From: Candidatus Saccharimonadota bacterium
GTDB lineage: Bacteria > Patescibacteriota > Saccharimonadia > Saccharimonadales > UBA4665
Length of the DNA stretch: 37,935 nucleotides
Assembly: GCA_028286385.1 (NCBI GenBank)
Contig: JAQBRQ010000008.1
Span: 1-37,935, forward strand
Direction of reading: 5' to 3'
How positions within the stretch are numbered: the stretch's first letter is position 1; each line of letters opens with the position of its first letter. Of the stretch, positions 15,802 to 24,565 are shown one piece after another. The notes beneath the pieces were generated by a model. The model saw only the letters and a list, made by a program, of their open reading frames with translations, was not told the DNA's origin and searched no databases. Made by a program: the position numbers and the translations under genes.

Positions 15802-17550
15802 TTATGTACTCTGATTAGCTATCATTCGCCCTATAGTAGGCAATTTTACGTCAATGATAGTATCTTTGCACTTAGATATAGGCATCAGTATACGTGGATC
15901 TGTCGGCTTTCTAAAGTACGTTAGTGACTTTTTTGGATTACTACCACTCGTGATCTGAGTAAAGTTGTTGTAACTTATAGGTAAGGCTATGACTCCAGGG
16001 CCTTCACACGTTACCTTAAACCGCAGGATCAAGGGTTCGAAACGGTAGCGATCTGTCTGGGTCACCGTACAGTTCCCCTCTAAAACTGCTGTCTGGCGCC
16101 CTTGGTGGTACATGTCAGCATACAGCTGCAACGTGTCGAGCGTTCCGACCTCTTTGTTGTCGTAGTAAATTCGTGGCAGGTATTCACCAATACCCATCAG
16201 GGATGAGCCAGTGCCACTTGGACGTGCCGCAATCACGCCTTCGATCATCTTTGGGGTTATAAAACCATACTGAAACTGCTGCCAAATTGGCGAAAAAATT
16301 AGAAACGGTAACGCCCATACAAAGAGCAGGCCTGTTGCGATGCGCGTATTGTGTGTCTGGATAATTACAAATACCGCGACCAACATACTAAGCGGCGTTA
16401 TAAACGCCAGCAGCCTCCAGGGGAACTGTAGATACTGGAGCAACCCTATGTGTTGGTATAGTTGTTTCACATAATGAAGCTGCAATACAATAAACACAGT
16501 CGAAGGCAGAAACAATACAAATATAAGCCGCTCAGCTACCTGCTTTCGAAGCCAAGCAAATGCCTTTTTGCGCCTACCAATCAAGTTCACTAATAAGAAT
16601 GCTGTGCCGCCACATATTATGATCACCGTTCCAATATCGACCTGTACGGTAATGTCCTGGGGACGTTCTAGCCATTGGTAATTGCCATTGTAAACATACA
16701 GTTTAGCCGGCAAAAAATTCTCACTCGCCTCAAACCCGGATTGTGTTACTTTGCTCGGGTTGTAATCTTTTATAAAAGCTTTTTGCAACACTAATTGCGG
16801 TGTCATAAGCAAAACAAACAAGCCAACTGCCAGTAACGATTTCTTTGCTATGCGAGGTAAATTGCTCTTTTTCTGTGTAGTAAGAAAAATTGCATAGGCT
16901 ATCGTTAGTGGAATAAGTGAGTATAGCGCCATGGTATTATGCGCCATATACAGCACGAATAACACTGGTACGATCCATAGCGAAAAATGTCTGTCTACTA
17001 CCAATATTAGGCACCAGTAAAGCAGCCAGGGCACGACCATGAGCGCAGAGAACTCAGCCATCGCCCCGCGGACTAGCCAGTCAGTATAGGTGTAGTTTGA
17101 TAGAAGGAATAACTGGGGGGCTATAAAAATAATGCTGGTCTGCGGCGTAATTTTCTTGACCGCTTGACGCAAGCCATAAGCCCCAAACGTCATAAACAAC
17201 CCAATGCCGAATATCAGGGTAAACTTAATTGAGTTGCTAAGCATGTAAACAGGGCCAGTAACCATATAGAAAAGCTTATGGTAAAACAACGGCAACGGTG
17301 TCCCCATACCAATTCCATCGGCCGAAGACCAAACCGGGAAAAGATCACCCTGGCGCATATGATCCGCGTAAACTGCTATGCGATCAATGAATGCAAAACC
17401 TTCATGGTTTTGCGGCCAACCCGCTTGCCTAAGTACGGGTGATAGGCTGACACATACAACCAGCAGGGTTAGCAAAAAGAATCCAATTTCTAGCATTAGC
17501 TTTGGGCGCTTTGTTACAAAAGCTTGGTATTTCTTAAGCTTTCGTCTCAT
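15802..17550 (-). CDS. Large polytopic membrane protein (PTPS-related/GT-C-like)
   Basis: A 582-residue protein with about 12 hydrophobic segments in the first 440 residues, then a soluble C-terminal domain rich in beta-type sequence. The first outside loop has W-P-Q-N-H-E-G and F-P-V-W-S-S-A-D-G-I-G-M-G-T-P-L-P-L-F-Y-H, an arrangement seen in the poorly named 6-pyruvoyl-tetrahydropterin-synthase-related membrane family, which resembles GT-C/YfhO-type proteins. It heads the operon with methyltransferase, GtrA and ALG5-like genes, so it may be the transferase using the flipped sugar. TACTCT lies five bases before the ATG, a near-leaderless arrangement. No activity can be named with certainty. 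Confidence 0.65.
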   Translation of the reverse strand: MRRKLKKYQAFVTKRPKLMLEIGFFLLTLLVVCVSLSPVLRQAGWPQNHEGFAFIDRIAVYADHMRQGDLFPVWSSADGIGMGTPLPLFYHKLFYMVTGPVYMLSNSIKFTLIFGIGLFMTFGAYGLRQAVKKITPQTSIIFIAPQLFLLSNYTYTDWLVRGAMAEFSALMVVPWLLYWCLILVVDRHFSLWIVPVLFVLYMAHNTMALYSLIPLTIAYAIFLTTQKKSNLPRIAKKSLLAVGLFVLLMTPQLVLQKAFIKDYNPSKVTQSGFEASENFLPAKLYVYNGNYQWLERPQDITVQVDIGTVIIICGGTAFLLVNLIGRRKKAFAWLRKQVAERLIFVLFLPSTVFIVLQLHYVKQLYQHIGLLQYLQFPWRLLAFITPLSMLVAVFVIIQTHNTRIATGLLFVWALPFLIFSPIWQQFQYGFITPKMIEGVIAARPSGTGSSLMGIGEYLPRIYYDNKEVGTLDTLQLYADMYHQGRQTAVLEGNCTVTQTDRYRFEPLILRFKVTCEGPGVIALPISYNNFTQITSGSNPKKSLTYFRKPTDPRILMPISKCKDTIIDVKLPTIGRMIANQST

Positions 17551-17563
17551 ACTGTAGAGTACT

Positions 17564-17569
17564 CATAAT
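17564..17569 (+). promoter_or_regulatory. -10-like CATAAT upstream of the YfhO-like gene
   Basis: CATAAT ends nine bases before the ATG at 17579, inside a 28-base divergent spacer. A transcript from it would have a leader of only two or three bases. Confidence 0.4.
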
Positions 17570-17578
17570 AAAACATTT

Positions 17579-19303
17579 ATGCTGACATCAATTCGAACAA
17601 CTTATATTACTCGGGCTAATCTCATTCAATTAGCACTTATAGCACTGGTTACACTCCCAGTAGTGATCTATGTATTTAAGTTTAGCATCTTATACCGCAA
17701 CGGGATTTTTGGCGGCGAAGACTGGGATTACTTTGCGCAATCTTACGAGGCGGCACGTGCAAGTATTCTTCACTATCACCAGTTTCCCTGGTGGAACGCC
17801 TGGTCAGTAGGTGGTGCACCGCTGTTTGCCAACCCGCAATTTGGGCTCTTCTCCATACAAACAGCCTTGGTCTTGCTGTTTGGTACAGTCGCTGGTCTGC
17901 ACTACGCCATGATGGCTTATTTCGTTCTGGGGTTCTGGGGCATGTACCTACTCCTGAGAAGGCTTGGTTCAAAAAGCCGCATAATAAGCATACTGCTGTC
18001 CTACATATGGGTATTTAGCAGCTTTAACGCATGGCACCTCGGCGGCGGCCACTTAAGTTTTGCCGTTTATCTACTGGCGCCTTGGGCATTCCTGACTTTG
18101 CTCAATATCCACAAGAGACGAGGCTGGATTTGGTTCATGCTAACCACATCACTATTAATCCACACCGCACCGCACTACCTGACCGTAGAAACGCTCGCAA
18201 TATGTGGAGCAATTGTAGCCGTGCAGCTCTATAGATACTGGAGAAGTCACCGAGGACTAGCGGTTCGACGTTATTTGCCGATCTTAAAGCCCTACTTGCT
18301 GGCCAGCATCGCGATTTTGGTACTTTGTGGATCAAAGTTACTGTACACTTTCCAGTTTACTCACGAATATCCAAGACTTACACCGCTTGATGCACCAGTG
18401 CCACCAAAGCTGTTTATCGCCGCCCTGCTATTCAGGCACGCCGTAGACCCGAGTGCCCTTACCGCTCCATACTCGCAACCATACGGCTGGGCCGAATATG
18501 CAAACTACTTTGGCATAGTGACACTTTTCTTGTTTGTGTATTTGGCCATTCGCAAGCTGGAAAGCATAAAAAATATGTCCACCAGAGACTGGTTAATCTT
18601 AGCTGCTACGTTAATCGCTGCTGCGCTTTCCCTAGGTGCCTTCTGGCGCTTTAGCCCGTTTAATATTCTTCACTACATGCCAATATTCAACCAAATGCGA
18701 GTTCCATCACGATTCCTCTGCTGGTTTGCGTTCGGAGTTATCCTCTTCTTGGGCAAACTACCTCGCAAGCCGATTGTGTATGTGCTATTAGTTATATCTG
18801 CTATAGATGTATTTGCAGCAAACTACGGAATCCTCAACTACCCTCAGCGACCCTACATCCAGGCACAGAAACCAGATAACACTTTCCAACAATATGAGTT
18901 TTACAAGACAGACCCTGCATTGGGACAAATTGGCATCCTAAGCATCCAAGACTTCCGCCTGTTACGCGCTACGCAGATGAATCAAGGAGAAATATACGGC
19001 TATGAGCCTCTCCTAAACATTGGCGAATATTACTACCTCCCGGGCACAACGCGCTGTGGCGTGAACAAAGGCTGCCCATTTGTAATTACCAAGAACGCAA
19101 CCGTGACAAGATGGAGTCCACATCAGATCGACCTGAAGCGAACAGGCGAAGGCCCAATAAAAGTTAATATGAACCCGGGTAAAGTCTGGAGAGTTAACGG
19201 CAAGAAGCCCTTTGCTAACGACAAAATACTCGAACTGCGTAAAGATTTTGTGATAGATGACCCAGCTCAAGATATTCATATACGTTATAATCCTTCACTG
19301 TAG
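17579..19303 (+). CDS. Large polytopic membrane protein, YfhO/GT-C-like
   Basis: A 574-residue protein with about 11-12 membrane segments and a short C-terminal outside domain of about 130 residues. The first outside loop carries G-G-E-D-W-D-Y-F and F-P-W-W-N-A-W-S-V-G-G-A-P-L-F-A-N-P-Q, matching in layout the E/D-rich first loop of the divergent neighbour at 15802-17550. The two may be distant paralogs. Such proteins are thought to attach sugars or other groups to glycans outside the cell. It is divergent from its neighbour across 28 bases and followed, after 64 bases, by a methyltransferase gene. Confidence 0.65.
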   Translation: MLTSIRTTYITRANLIQLALIALVTLPVVIYVFKFSILYRNGIFGGEDWDYFAQSYEAARASILHYHQFPWWNAWSVGGAPLFANPQFGLFSIQTALVLLFGTVAGLHYAMMAYFVLGFWGMYLLLRRLGSKSRIISILLSYIWVFSSFNAWHLGGGHLSFAVYLLAPWAFLTLLNIHKRRGWIWFMLTTSLLIHTAPHYLTVETLAICGAIVAVQLYRYWRSHRGLAVRRYLPILKPYLLASIAILVLCGSKLLYTFQFTHEYPRLTPLDAPVPPKLFIAALLFRHAVDPSALTAPYSQPYGWAEYANYFGIVTLFLFVYLAIRKLESIKNMSTRDWLILAATLIAAALSLGAFWRFSPFNILHYMPIFNQMRVPSRFLCWFAFGVILFLGKLPRKPIVYVLLVISAIDVFAANYGILNYPQRPYIQAQKPDNTFQQYEFYKTDPALGQIGILSIQDFRLLRATQMNQGEIYGYEPLLNIGEYYYLPGTTRCGVNKGCPFVITKNATVTRWSPHQIDLKRTGEGPIKVNMNPGKVWRVNGKKPFANDKILELRKDFVIDDPAQDIHIRYNPSL

Positions 19304-19367
19304 ATAACCCTATGTCGTGTATACTTAACAAGTATAAATTTAGTTACTAATGAGGCGATGAGGGTAC

Positions 19368-20741
19368 ATGATACACAGTCATTCTTTGATATTTTCGGAC
19401 TTCGATACCGATTGGTACAAGCACTGGGCAAAAGTACTAAAACAGAATAAGCCGAACCTGGAAGGCTACCAATTAAAAGCTAATAAATTCTGGCAAAACG
19501 CCATCATGGCTCAAATACTTCACGAACGGGGCTTGCTGAAAGCAGGCAATAAAGCCATAGGTTTCGGTGTTGGCCAAGAAAGATTGCCTGCTGCCTTTGC
19601 TAAGGCAGGCGTCAAAGTCGTGGCCACTGACCAGGATTTTAGGACCGAAAAAGCAAAGCATTGGCAGAAATATGAATTAGCTACAAGCGCACAATCACTA
19701 AACAAACTTTCCATTTGTAATGCTAAAAAATTCCATGAGAACGTTAGCTATGAGTCGCTGGACATGACTAAGATACCGTCAAAGTTTAGTGGAGAATACG
19801 ACATCGCCTGGAGCAACTGCGCCCTTGGGCACCTCGGCTCGATTGAATCCGGACTTCAATTTATCATAAACTCAGCTAAATGCCTTAAGCCTGGCGGCTA
19901 CGCCGTACACACGACTGAGATCAATGTAATAAGCAATGGCGAAACAGTAGACAACAATAAAGACACCATTATTTTTCGCCCTAAAGATATCTACAGCCTT
20001 TCTAAGCGTCTACAGGCAGAAGGGTATGAACTTGATCCTCTTAAGCTCAATTTCGGCACAAGCGATATGGACCAACGCATATCGATCAGTCCTGTTTTTG
20101 GTAATGACTACTCAAAGCTGCAGGTTGGCGGCCACATCATCACCCAGATAGTATTAATAGTCAGAAAACCGCTTAAAGCTAGCGGGCTTCGAGGCCGGAG
20201 TCTGGCCCAGAAGCACAGATTTGCTTACCTGAAAAACATGATGCAGCAAAAAAAGTTTGCGAAGAGAAATGCATTCATTAAGGGGATCAAAGCCTACGAA
20301 AAAGTCAGGTTGGGCGAAAATATGGTAGAGCCCCTTAAAAAAGAACTTAGTATAACCTTAAAAAATAAGCCTAGATACGTCTACATTGAATATAAGAATA
20401 CCTCCCCTCATCCAATATTTGGCATGCACGACCGACTCTACACGACTAAGCCAATCGCACTTGCAACGTCTGCACCAAATGACCGCAAGAGTAAGTTTAT
20501 AGCCGATGACTGGCATAACGCGCAAGCTAATCGGCCATCGACATACCTCTGTATAAAGCAGGCTGGAAGCGACTGGTCAGCAATTGACTATATTCGCCCA
20601 GGTGCAAGTTTTGCATACAGGTTAAGGCTTGATCCTGCAAAACTAAAGGCAGGTTTGTACAGCGAAAAATTCTCTATTGTTCAAGAAGGCGTTGCCTACC
20701 TTAATAATACCGAGGTTACTGTCAATGCAAAGGTCAATTAG
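19368..20741 (+). CDS. Methyltransferase with C-terminal beta-rich domain
   Basis: A 457-residue protein. Residues about 60-220 form a class I methyltransferase: G-F-G-V-G-Q-E near 65-71 (motif I), V-V-A-T-D-Q-D near 84-90, and D-I-A-W-S-N-C-A-L-G-H-L near 145. A basic helical stretch of about 45 residues follows (around 270-315). The last 130 residues look like a beta-sandwich, with an aromatic/Asn-rich pattern resembling the carbohydrate-binding end of Wzt-type proteins. This join is unusual and suggests an enzyme that binds the glycan it methylates (inference). GAGGG lies four to five bases before the ATG, and TATAAA at about 19335 is a possible -10. Confidence 0.78.
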   Translation: MIHSHSLIFSDFDTDWYKHWAKVLKQNKPNLEGYQLKANKFWQNAIMAQILHERGLLKAGNKAIGFGVGQERLPAAFAKAGVKVVATDQDFRTEKAKHWQKYELATSAQSLNKLSICNAKKFHENVSYESLDMTKIPSKFSGEYDIAWSNCALGHLGSIESGLQFIINSAKCLKPGGYAVHTTEINVISNGETVDNNKDTIIFRPKDIYSLSKRLQAEGYELDPLKLNFGTSDMDQRISISPVFGNDYSKLQVGGHIITQIVLIVRKPLKASGLRGRSLAQKHRFAYLKNMMQQKKFAKRNAFIKGIKAYEKVRLGENMVEPLKKELSITLKNKPRYVYIEYKNTSPHPIFGMHDRLYTTKPIALATSAPNDRKSKFIADDWHNAQANRPSTYLCIKQAGSDWSAIDYIRPGASFAYRLRLDPAKLKAGLYSEKFSIVQEGVAYLNNTEVTVNAKVN

Positions 20742-21990
20742 CTAGTTTTTCAAGAAGCGTAGCAACTTGCATGTAGGTATCATCCCAGTGTGTCACCTTG
20801 TAGCCCTGTTTTAGCTTGCTGGCTTTTTGTGCCAAAAGCGAAGGATTGGAGCTTAAACTATATATAGACTCCATGATCTCCTGCGGGGCGTAAGGCGAAA
20901 AGTAGTCGACCAGATCGCCGGCGATTTCGGGCATAGACGAGGTGTTGCTGGCCACACATGGCACACCCCTCAAAAGACTTTCTGCTATCGGCAAACCCCA
21001 TCCCTCATAAAATGATGGGTAGACAGAGAACAAAGCGTTGCCATAGAGCCAATTCAGTTCATCGTCGCTTGTGTTATGCAAGAAGACGAACTTGTCTTTT
21101 ACTGTTGGATCGTTGGTAATGATCTCGTATATATCTTCTGCAAGCCAACCTTTACGGCCGACAATTACCACAGCGGGGAGTTCTACGCCCCTTTGCTCTG
21201 CGAGCTTATATGCATAGTACAAGCTCGTGTGATTTTTGCGTGCCTCGATAGTCCCAACACACAGGACAAATTCCTTAGGAAGCCCTAGACCTTTTGGCTT
21301 TACCGAATTACCGCCGGCTATTTCGTCACCGAGGCGAAATACTTTAAGCGCTGTTAGCTTTTTTGACTGAGTCGCTGCTATCCAAGCCTGGGCATCATCT
21401 GAGGTATTTTTAGAGATTGCCAAAATAAGGCTAGCTTCTGGGAGCACTTTTTGCATGTAGCTGCTAAAAATCTTCCTGATTCCTTCGGAACAAAATTGAG
21501 GGGTCAAGACCGGACATAAATCGTATAGGATCGGCGCGAGCCTGACATTTTTTTCGACCTTCAGACTAATTATCTTTTTGGCGTACTTGTCTGACTCCCA
21601 AGTGCCGCCATGAGGCATAAATAGTATCGAACTTTGCTCAAACATGACGGGTTGTTGGGCCGCGGCGCCCTTTAGCCGTTGCTTTTTTAGCACAGCATGA
21701 ACTGTTCTCGATAACGGCAACTTTAGCACCACTTTCCTTAATAGTTTACTGTCCGCAAGCGTAGTGACCTCAACCTCATGCTTATTGGGCTTGCTGTGCC
21801 TTGCCAATAGTGCTCTGGGATAATCAATCTCGTAGAAGTTAGCATCGACTTCATCCCACACTACAAACAATGAGTCTTTTGTTTCATCCAGCATAAATCG
21901 TGAAGATATTTCGTCCATAACACGAATAATGCCAGTGGCTTTACCTTTCCAGGCATATGATTGTGTGACATCGATGTATATTTTTTGCAT
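20734..21990 (-). CDS. Family 4 glycosyltransferase
   Basis: A 418-residue GT-B enzyme. The C-terminal half is typical: C-V-G-T-I-E-A-R-K-N-H near residue 230, V-I-V-G-R-K-G-W, and the donor motif E-G-W-G-L-P-I-A-E. The N-terminal half has an unusually long Lys-rich insertion. ATG at 21990 is chosen over one at 22011 because an extended -10 (TGCTAGAAT, 22010-22002) overlaps the earlier codon and ends 11 bases before the later one. It is a single-gene unit; its stop overlaps the convergent methyltransferase gene by eight bases. Mannosyl or rhamnosyl transfer is plausible from context only. Confidence 0.85.
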   Translation of the reverse strand: MQKIYIDVTQSYAWKGKATGIIRVMDEISSRFMLDETKDSLFVVWDEVDANFYEIDYPRALLARHSKPNKHEVEVTTLADSKLLRKVVLKLPLSRTVHAVLKKQRLKGAAAQQPVMFEQSSILFMPHGGTWESDKYAKKIISLKVEKNVRLAPILYDLCPVLTPQFCSEGIRKIFSSYMQKVLPEASLILAISKNTSDDAQAWIAATQSKKLTALKVFRLGDEIAGGNSVKPKGLGLPKEFVLCVGTIEARKNHTSLYYAYKLAEQRGVELPAVVIVGRKGWLAEDIYEIITNDPTVKDKFVFLHNTSDDELNWLYGNALFSVYPSFYEGWGLPIAESLLRGVPCVASNTSSMPEIAGDLVDYFSPYAPQEIMESIYSLSSNPSLLAQKASKLKQGYKVTHWDDTYMQVATLLEKLAN

Positions 21991-22001
21991 ACCTGTTGGT
22001 A

Positions 22002-22010
22002 ATTCTAGCA
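22002..22010 (-). promoter_or_regulatory. Extended -10 that decides the GT4 start at 21990
   Basis: TGC TAGAAT on the minus strand, the same nine bases as at manC. It ends 11 bases before the ATG, for a leader of about four bases. Confidence 0.5.
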
Positions 22011-22076
22011 TTATTTAGCTATGATCAGCCAGCGATGCTGCATAGCCAGTCTATAACTAATAAATGCGCTGCTATC

Positions 22077-22085
22077 TGTTATAAT
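22077..22085 (+). promoter_or_regulatory. Extended -10 (TGTTATAAT) before a GTG start
   Basis: A perfect extended -10 ending 12 bases before the GTG at 22098. It supports that start over ATG codons at 21996 and 22035, which would lie upstream of the mRNA. Confidence 0.55.
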
Positions 22086-22097
22086 AAACAAATAATC

Positions 22098-23267
22098 GTG
22101 AAGAAAAATACAATATACATTGAGGGTCTCGCCCTCGTCGAAGGTCACTTTAGCGGCATTGGGCAATACGTACTGGGCATACTGCAGGGTCTCGACACAA
22201 TCATTGAAATGCGCAAGCTAACGGGCGAGAACGTTCCTGTTGTCTGTGTAGTTATTCCTCGCGATACCGTGCCCAGATTTAATTCATTTGGGTTTAAACA
22301 CATTCAATACAAAACTGTGCCCTTCTCTTTCCGCGTTATGAGTGCTCTTTGGCATCGCAGAAAAATGCCGCCACTCGATTTGTTTTGTGGCAAAGGTCTT
22401 TATGTATTTACTAGATTTGTTGATATGCCCTTGCTGTTTAGTAAATCGTGCGTAATTATTTATGACTTATCATATGAGTTATTTAAACAGTACTCTGATG
22501 AAAAAAACGCTTTATTTCTGTCTAACGGCGTACGAAAATCTATAGCAAAATCTGAGCGTATTATTACAATATCAGAGAGCGCGAAAAGAGAAATAATTGA
22601 ATTTTATAAATATGATCCATCAAAAATCGTGGTAGCTTATCCAGCCGCTGACCAGCGTTACTTTTATAAAAGAAGCCTAGACGAAATTAAAGCCGTAAAA
22701 AACAAATACGGTATTAAGGGCGAATATATAATTGCCTTGTCTAATCTGGAGCCCAGAAAAAATCTTGACGGATTAGTGGAAGCCTACTGCAGTCTCCCCA
22801 AAGCCACGACCGATAAGATTGGTTTACTTCTGGTTGGTGTTAACGGATGGAAAATAGAAAAACTTTTTGACAAGATAGTAAACAGAGTTGGGGAAGGTTT
22901 TAATATTATGCGGCCATCTCACTATGTATCCGACGAAGATAAGCCTGCGATAATATCAGGCGCTAAAATGCTTGTCTACCCTAGCCATTATGAAGGCTTT
23001 GGGATGCCGCCCCTGGAAGCATTGGCATGTGGTGTGCCCGTTATTACTGCGAACAATTCTTCGCTGCCAGAAGTAGTTGGCAGAGTAGGCGACACGATAG
23101 ACAGCAACGACACCGAGGGGCTAACCGAAGCGATTAAATCTAATCTTGAAGACTGGGAAAAGCTTGCTGTCAAGCTAAGAACGGCCGGCCCCGACCAAGC
23201 AACTAAATTTAGCTGGGGCAAAAGCGCAGAGACAATTCTGGACATGGCGAAAGATATAAACAAATGA
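22098..23267 (+). CDS. Family 4 glycosyltransferase
   Basis: A 389-residue GT-B enzyme starting at GTG (V-K-K-N-T-I-Y-I). Homology begins at once with I-Y-I-E-G and G-H-F-S-G-I-G-Q-Y, the acceptor-side glycine loop. The donor side has L-S-N-L-E-P-R-K-N-L near residue 213 and E-G-F-G-M-P-P-L-E near 297-305. It is the type used for D-mannan and D-rhamnan chain growth in other bacteria. The coding sequence looks more AT-rich than the flanking galE- or gmd-type genes, which could reflect transfer. Its stop overlaps the next GT4 start (ATGA), making a two-enzyme operon. Confidence 0.88.
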   Translation: MKKNTIYIEGLALVEGHFSGIGQYVLGILQGLDTIIEMRKLTGENVPVVCVVIPRDTVPRFNSFGFKHIQYKTVPFSFRVMSALWHRRKMPPLDLFCGKGLYVFTRFVDMPLLFSKSCVIIYDLSYELFKQYSDEKNALFLSNGVRKSIAKSERIITISESAKREIIEFYKYDPSKIVVAYPAADQRYFYKRSLDEIKAVKNKYGIKGEYIIALSNLEPRKNLDGLVEAYCSLPKATTDKIGLLLVGVNGWKIEKLFDKIVNRVGEGFNIMRPSHYVSDEDKPAIISGAKMLVYPSHYEGFGMPPLEALACGVPVITANNSSLPEVVGRVGDTIDSNDTEGLTEAIKSNLEDWEKLAVKLRTAGPDQATKFSWGKSAETILDMAKDINK

Positions 23268-24556
23268 CGATAGGACTTGATTTATCAGTTATACAAACAC
23301 CCCACCGTATGCGCGGTATTGGGGCGACTGCTATAAATTTTGTTAAGAATATCCCGGAAAGCATAAAAGCCGAACATAGGTTTGTTCTTTATTTATATGA
23401 AAAAGACCGTGAAGAGGCACTGTCAGTTCTTGATCTGAGCGGCCTTAACTACGAAGTGCGTAGCTTGTCAGAAGCCAATAGAAGTCAGCTTGTTTTTAGG
23501 GGTAAACTACGAAGGCTTAATGCTATTTTTAATATGCTCAGTGGATTTATTAAATTATACAAAGGCGATGATCGTATAACTAACCTCACGGGGATACAAT
23601 CATTTCTACAGTTTGATCAAATGCGCCCATTGCCTCAAAGTAAGAATGTTAAGACAGCTCTTGTGCTGTACGATATTATTCCTTACGTAATGGAAGCCGA
23701 TTACCTTTGGTCCTATAAAACTGCTCGTAATCACCAGCTGCGCCGAAGATCTGCCCTCAAACGGCACTTTCAGCGCCAACGGTACGCCTTTAAGAACCGG
23801 GTGATTTCCAAGCGTGCTGATCTTTTAATTGCGATTTCACAGCATACAAAAAACGATTTCGTAAAATATCTTGGAGTTAATCCTTCAAAAATAACTGTAG
23901 TTCACCTGGGAGTAGATTTAGTAGCCTCAAATACCGTTGCAAAAACACCAAAATTCAACCGTTACATGCAAAACAGCTGGGGATACTTCCCTGAGCCAGT
24001 TGACCTAACTGCCAAGCCTTATCTTCTGTTCGTTGGAGGCGCTGATCCACGCCGTAAGCTCAAAGAACTTGTAGCCGCCTACAACAACCTTAGGGCTCAA
24101 GGACATGACATACGGCTGGTGTTAGTGGGCGATACCATGAAAGGGCCACAAGCAATCCCTACGGCCGACACACAGGAATACGTTGCAGCATCCTCATATC
24201 TTGAGGATATTGTCTTCTTGGGGTTTGTTACTGACGAACAAAAAGACTGGCTGTATCAAAATACCTTGGCTTTCGTTTTCCCGAGCGTCTACGAAGGTTT
24301 TGGCCTACCGGTTTTGGAAGCTATGAACTATGGAGCTCGTGTTATTACATATGAAAACTCATCAATTAAAGAAGTTGCTGGTGATCTTCCGTTTTACGCT
24401 AAAGATTTCGCAAGTATATTTGCAGCTGTAAAAGGCTTGTTAGACAAAGATAGTCCAGCCGATTTGAACAAATACAGGAAAGCTACCCAGGATCATCTGA
24501 AGAGTTTTTCTTGGAGCCACACAACGACTAAAATTATCAAGCTTCTAAGTCAGTAA
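23264..24556 (+). CDS. Family 4 glycosyltransferase
   Basis: A 430-residue GT-B enzyme. The start has H-R-M-R-G-I-G, the acceptor-side loop, and the donor domain has F-V-G-G-A-D-P-R-R-K-L near 250-260 and Y-E-G-F-G-L-P-V-L-E near 343-352. A basic insertion with L-R-R-R-S-A-L-K-R near residue 160 may contact the membrane. It is coupled by ATGA to the GT4 before it, so they probably extend the same chain in turn. Its stop is nine bases from that of the convergent FkbM gene. Confidence 0.88.
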   Translation: MTIGLDLSVIQTPHRMRGIGATAINFVKNIPESIKAEHRFVLYLYEKDREEALSVLDLSGLNYEVRSLSEANRSQLVFRGKLRRLNAIFNMLSGFIKLYKGDDRITNLTGIQSFLQFDQMRPLPQSKNVKTALVLYDIIPYVMEADYLWSYKTARNHQLRRRSALKRHFQRQRYAFKNRVISKRADLLIAISQHTKNDFVKYLGVNPSKITVVHLGVDLVASNTVAKTPKFNRYMQNSWGYFPEPVDLTAKPYLLFVGGADPRRKLKELVAAYNNLRAQGHDIRLVLVGDTMKGPQAIPTADTQEYVAASSYLEDIVFLGFVTDEQKDWLYQNTLAFVFPSVYEGFGLPVLEAMNYGARVITYENSSIKEVAGDLPFYAKDFASIFAAVKGLLDKDSPADLNKYRKATQDHLKSFSWSHTTTKIIKLLSQ

Positions 24557-24565
24557 ACGATTAGT

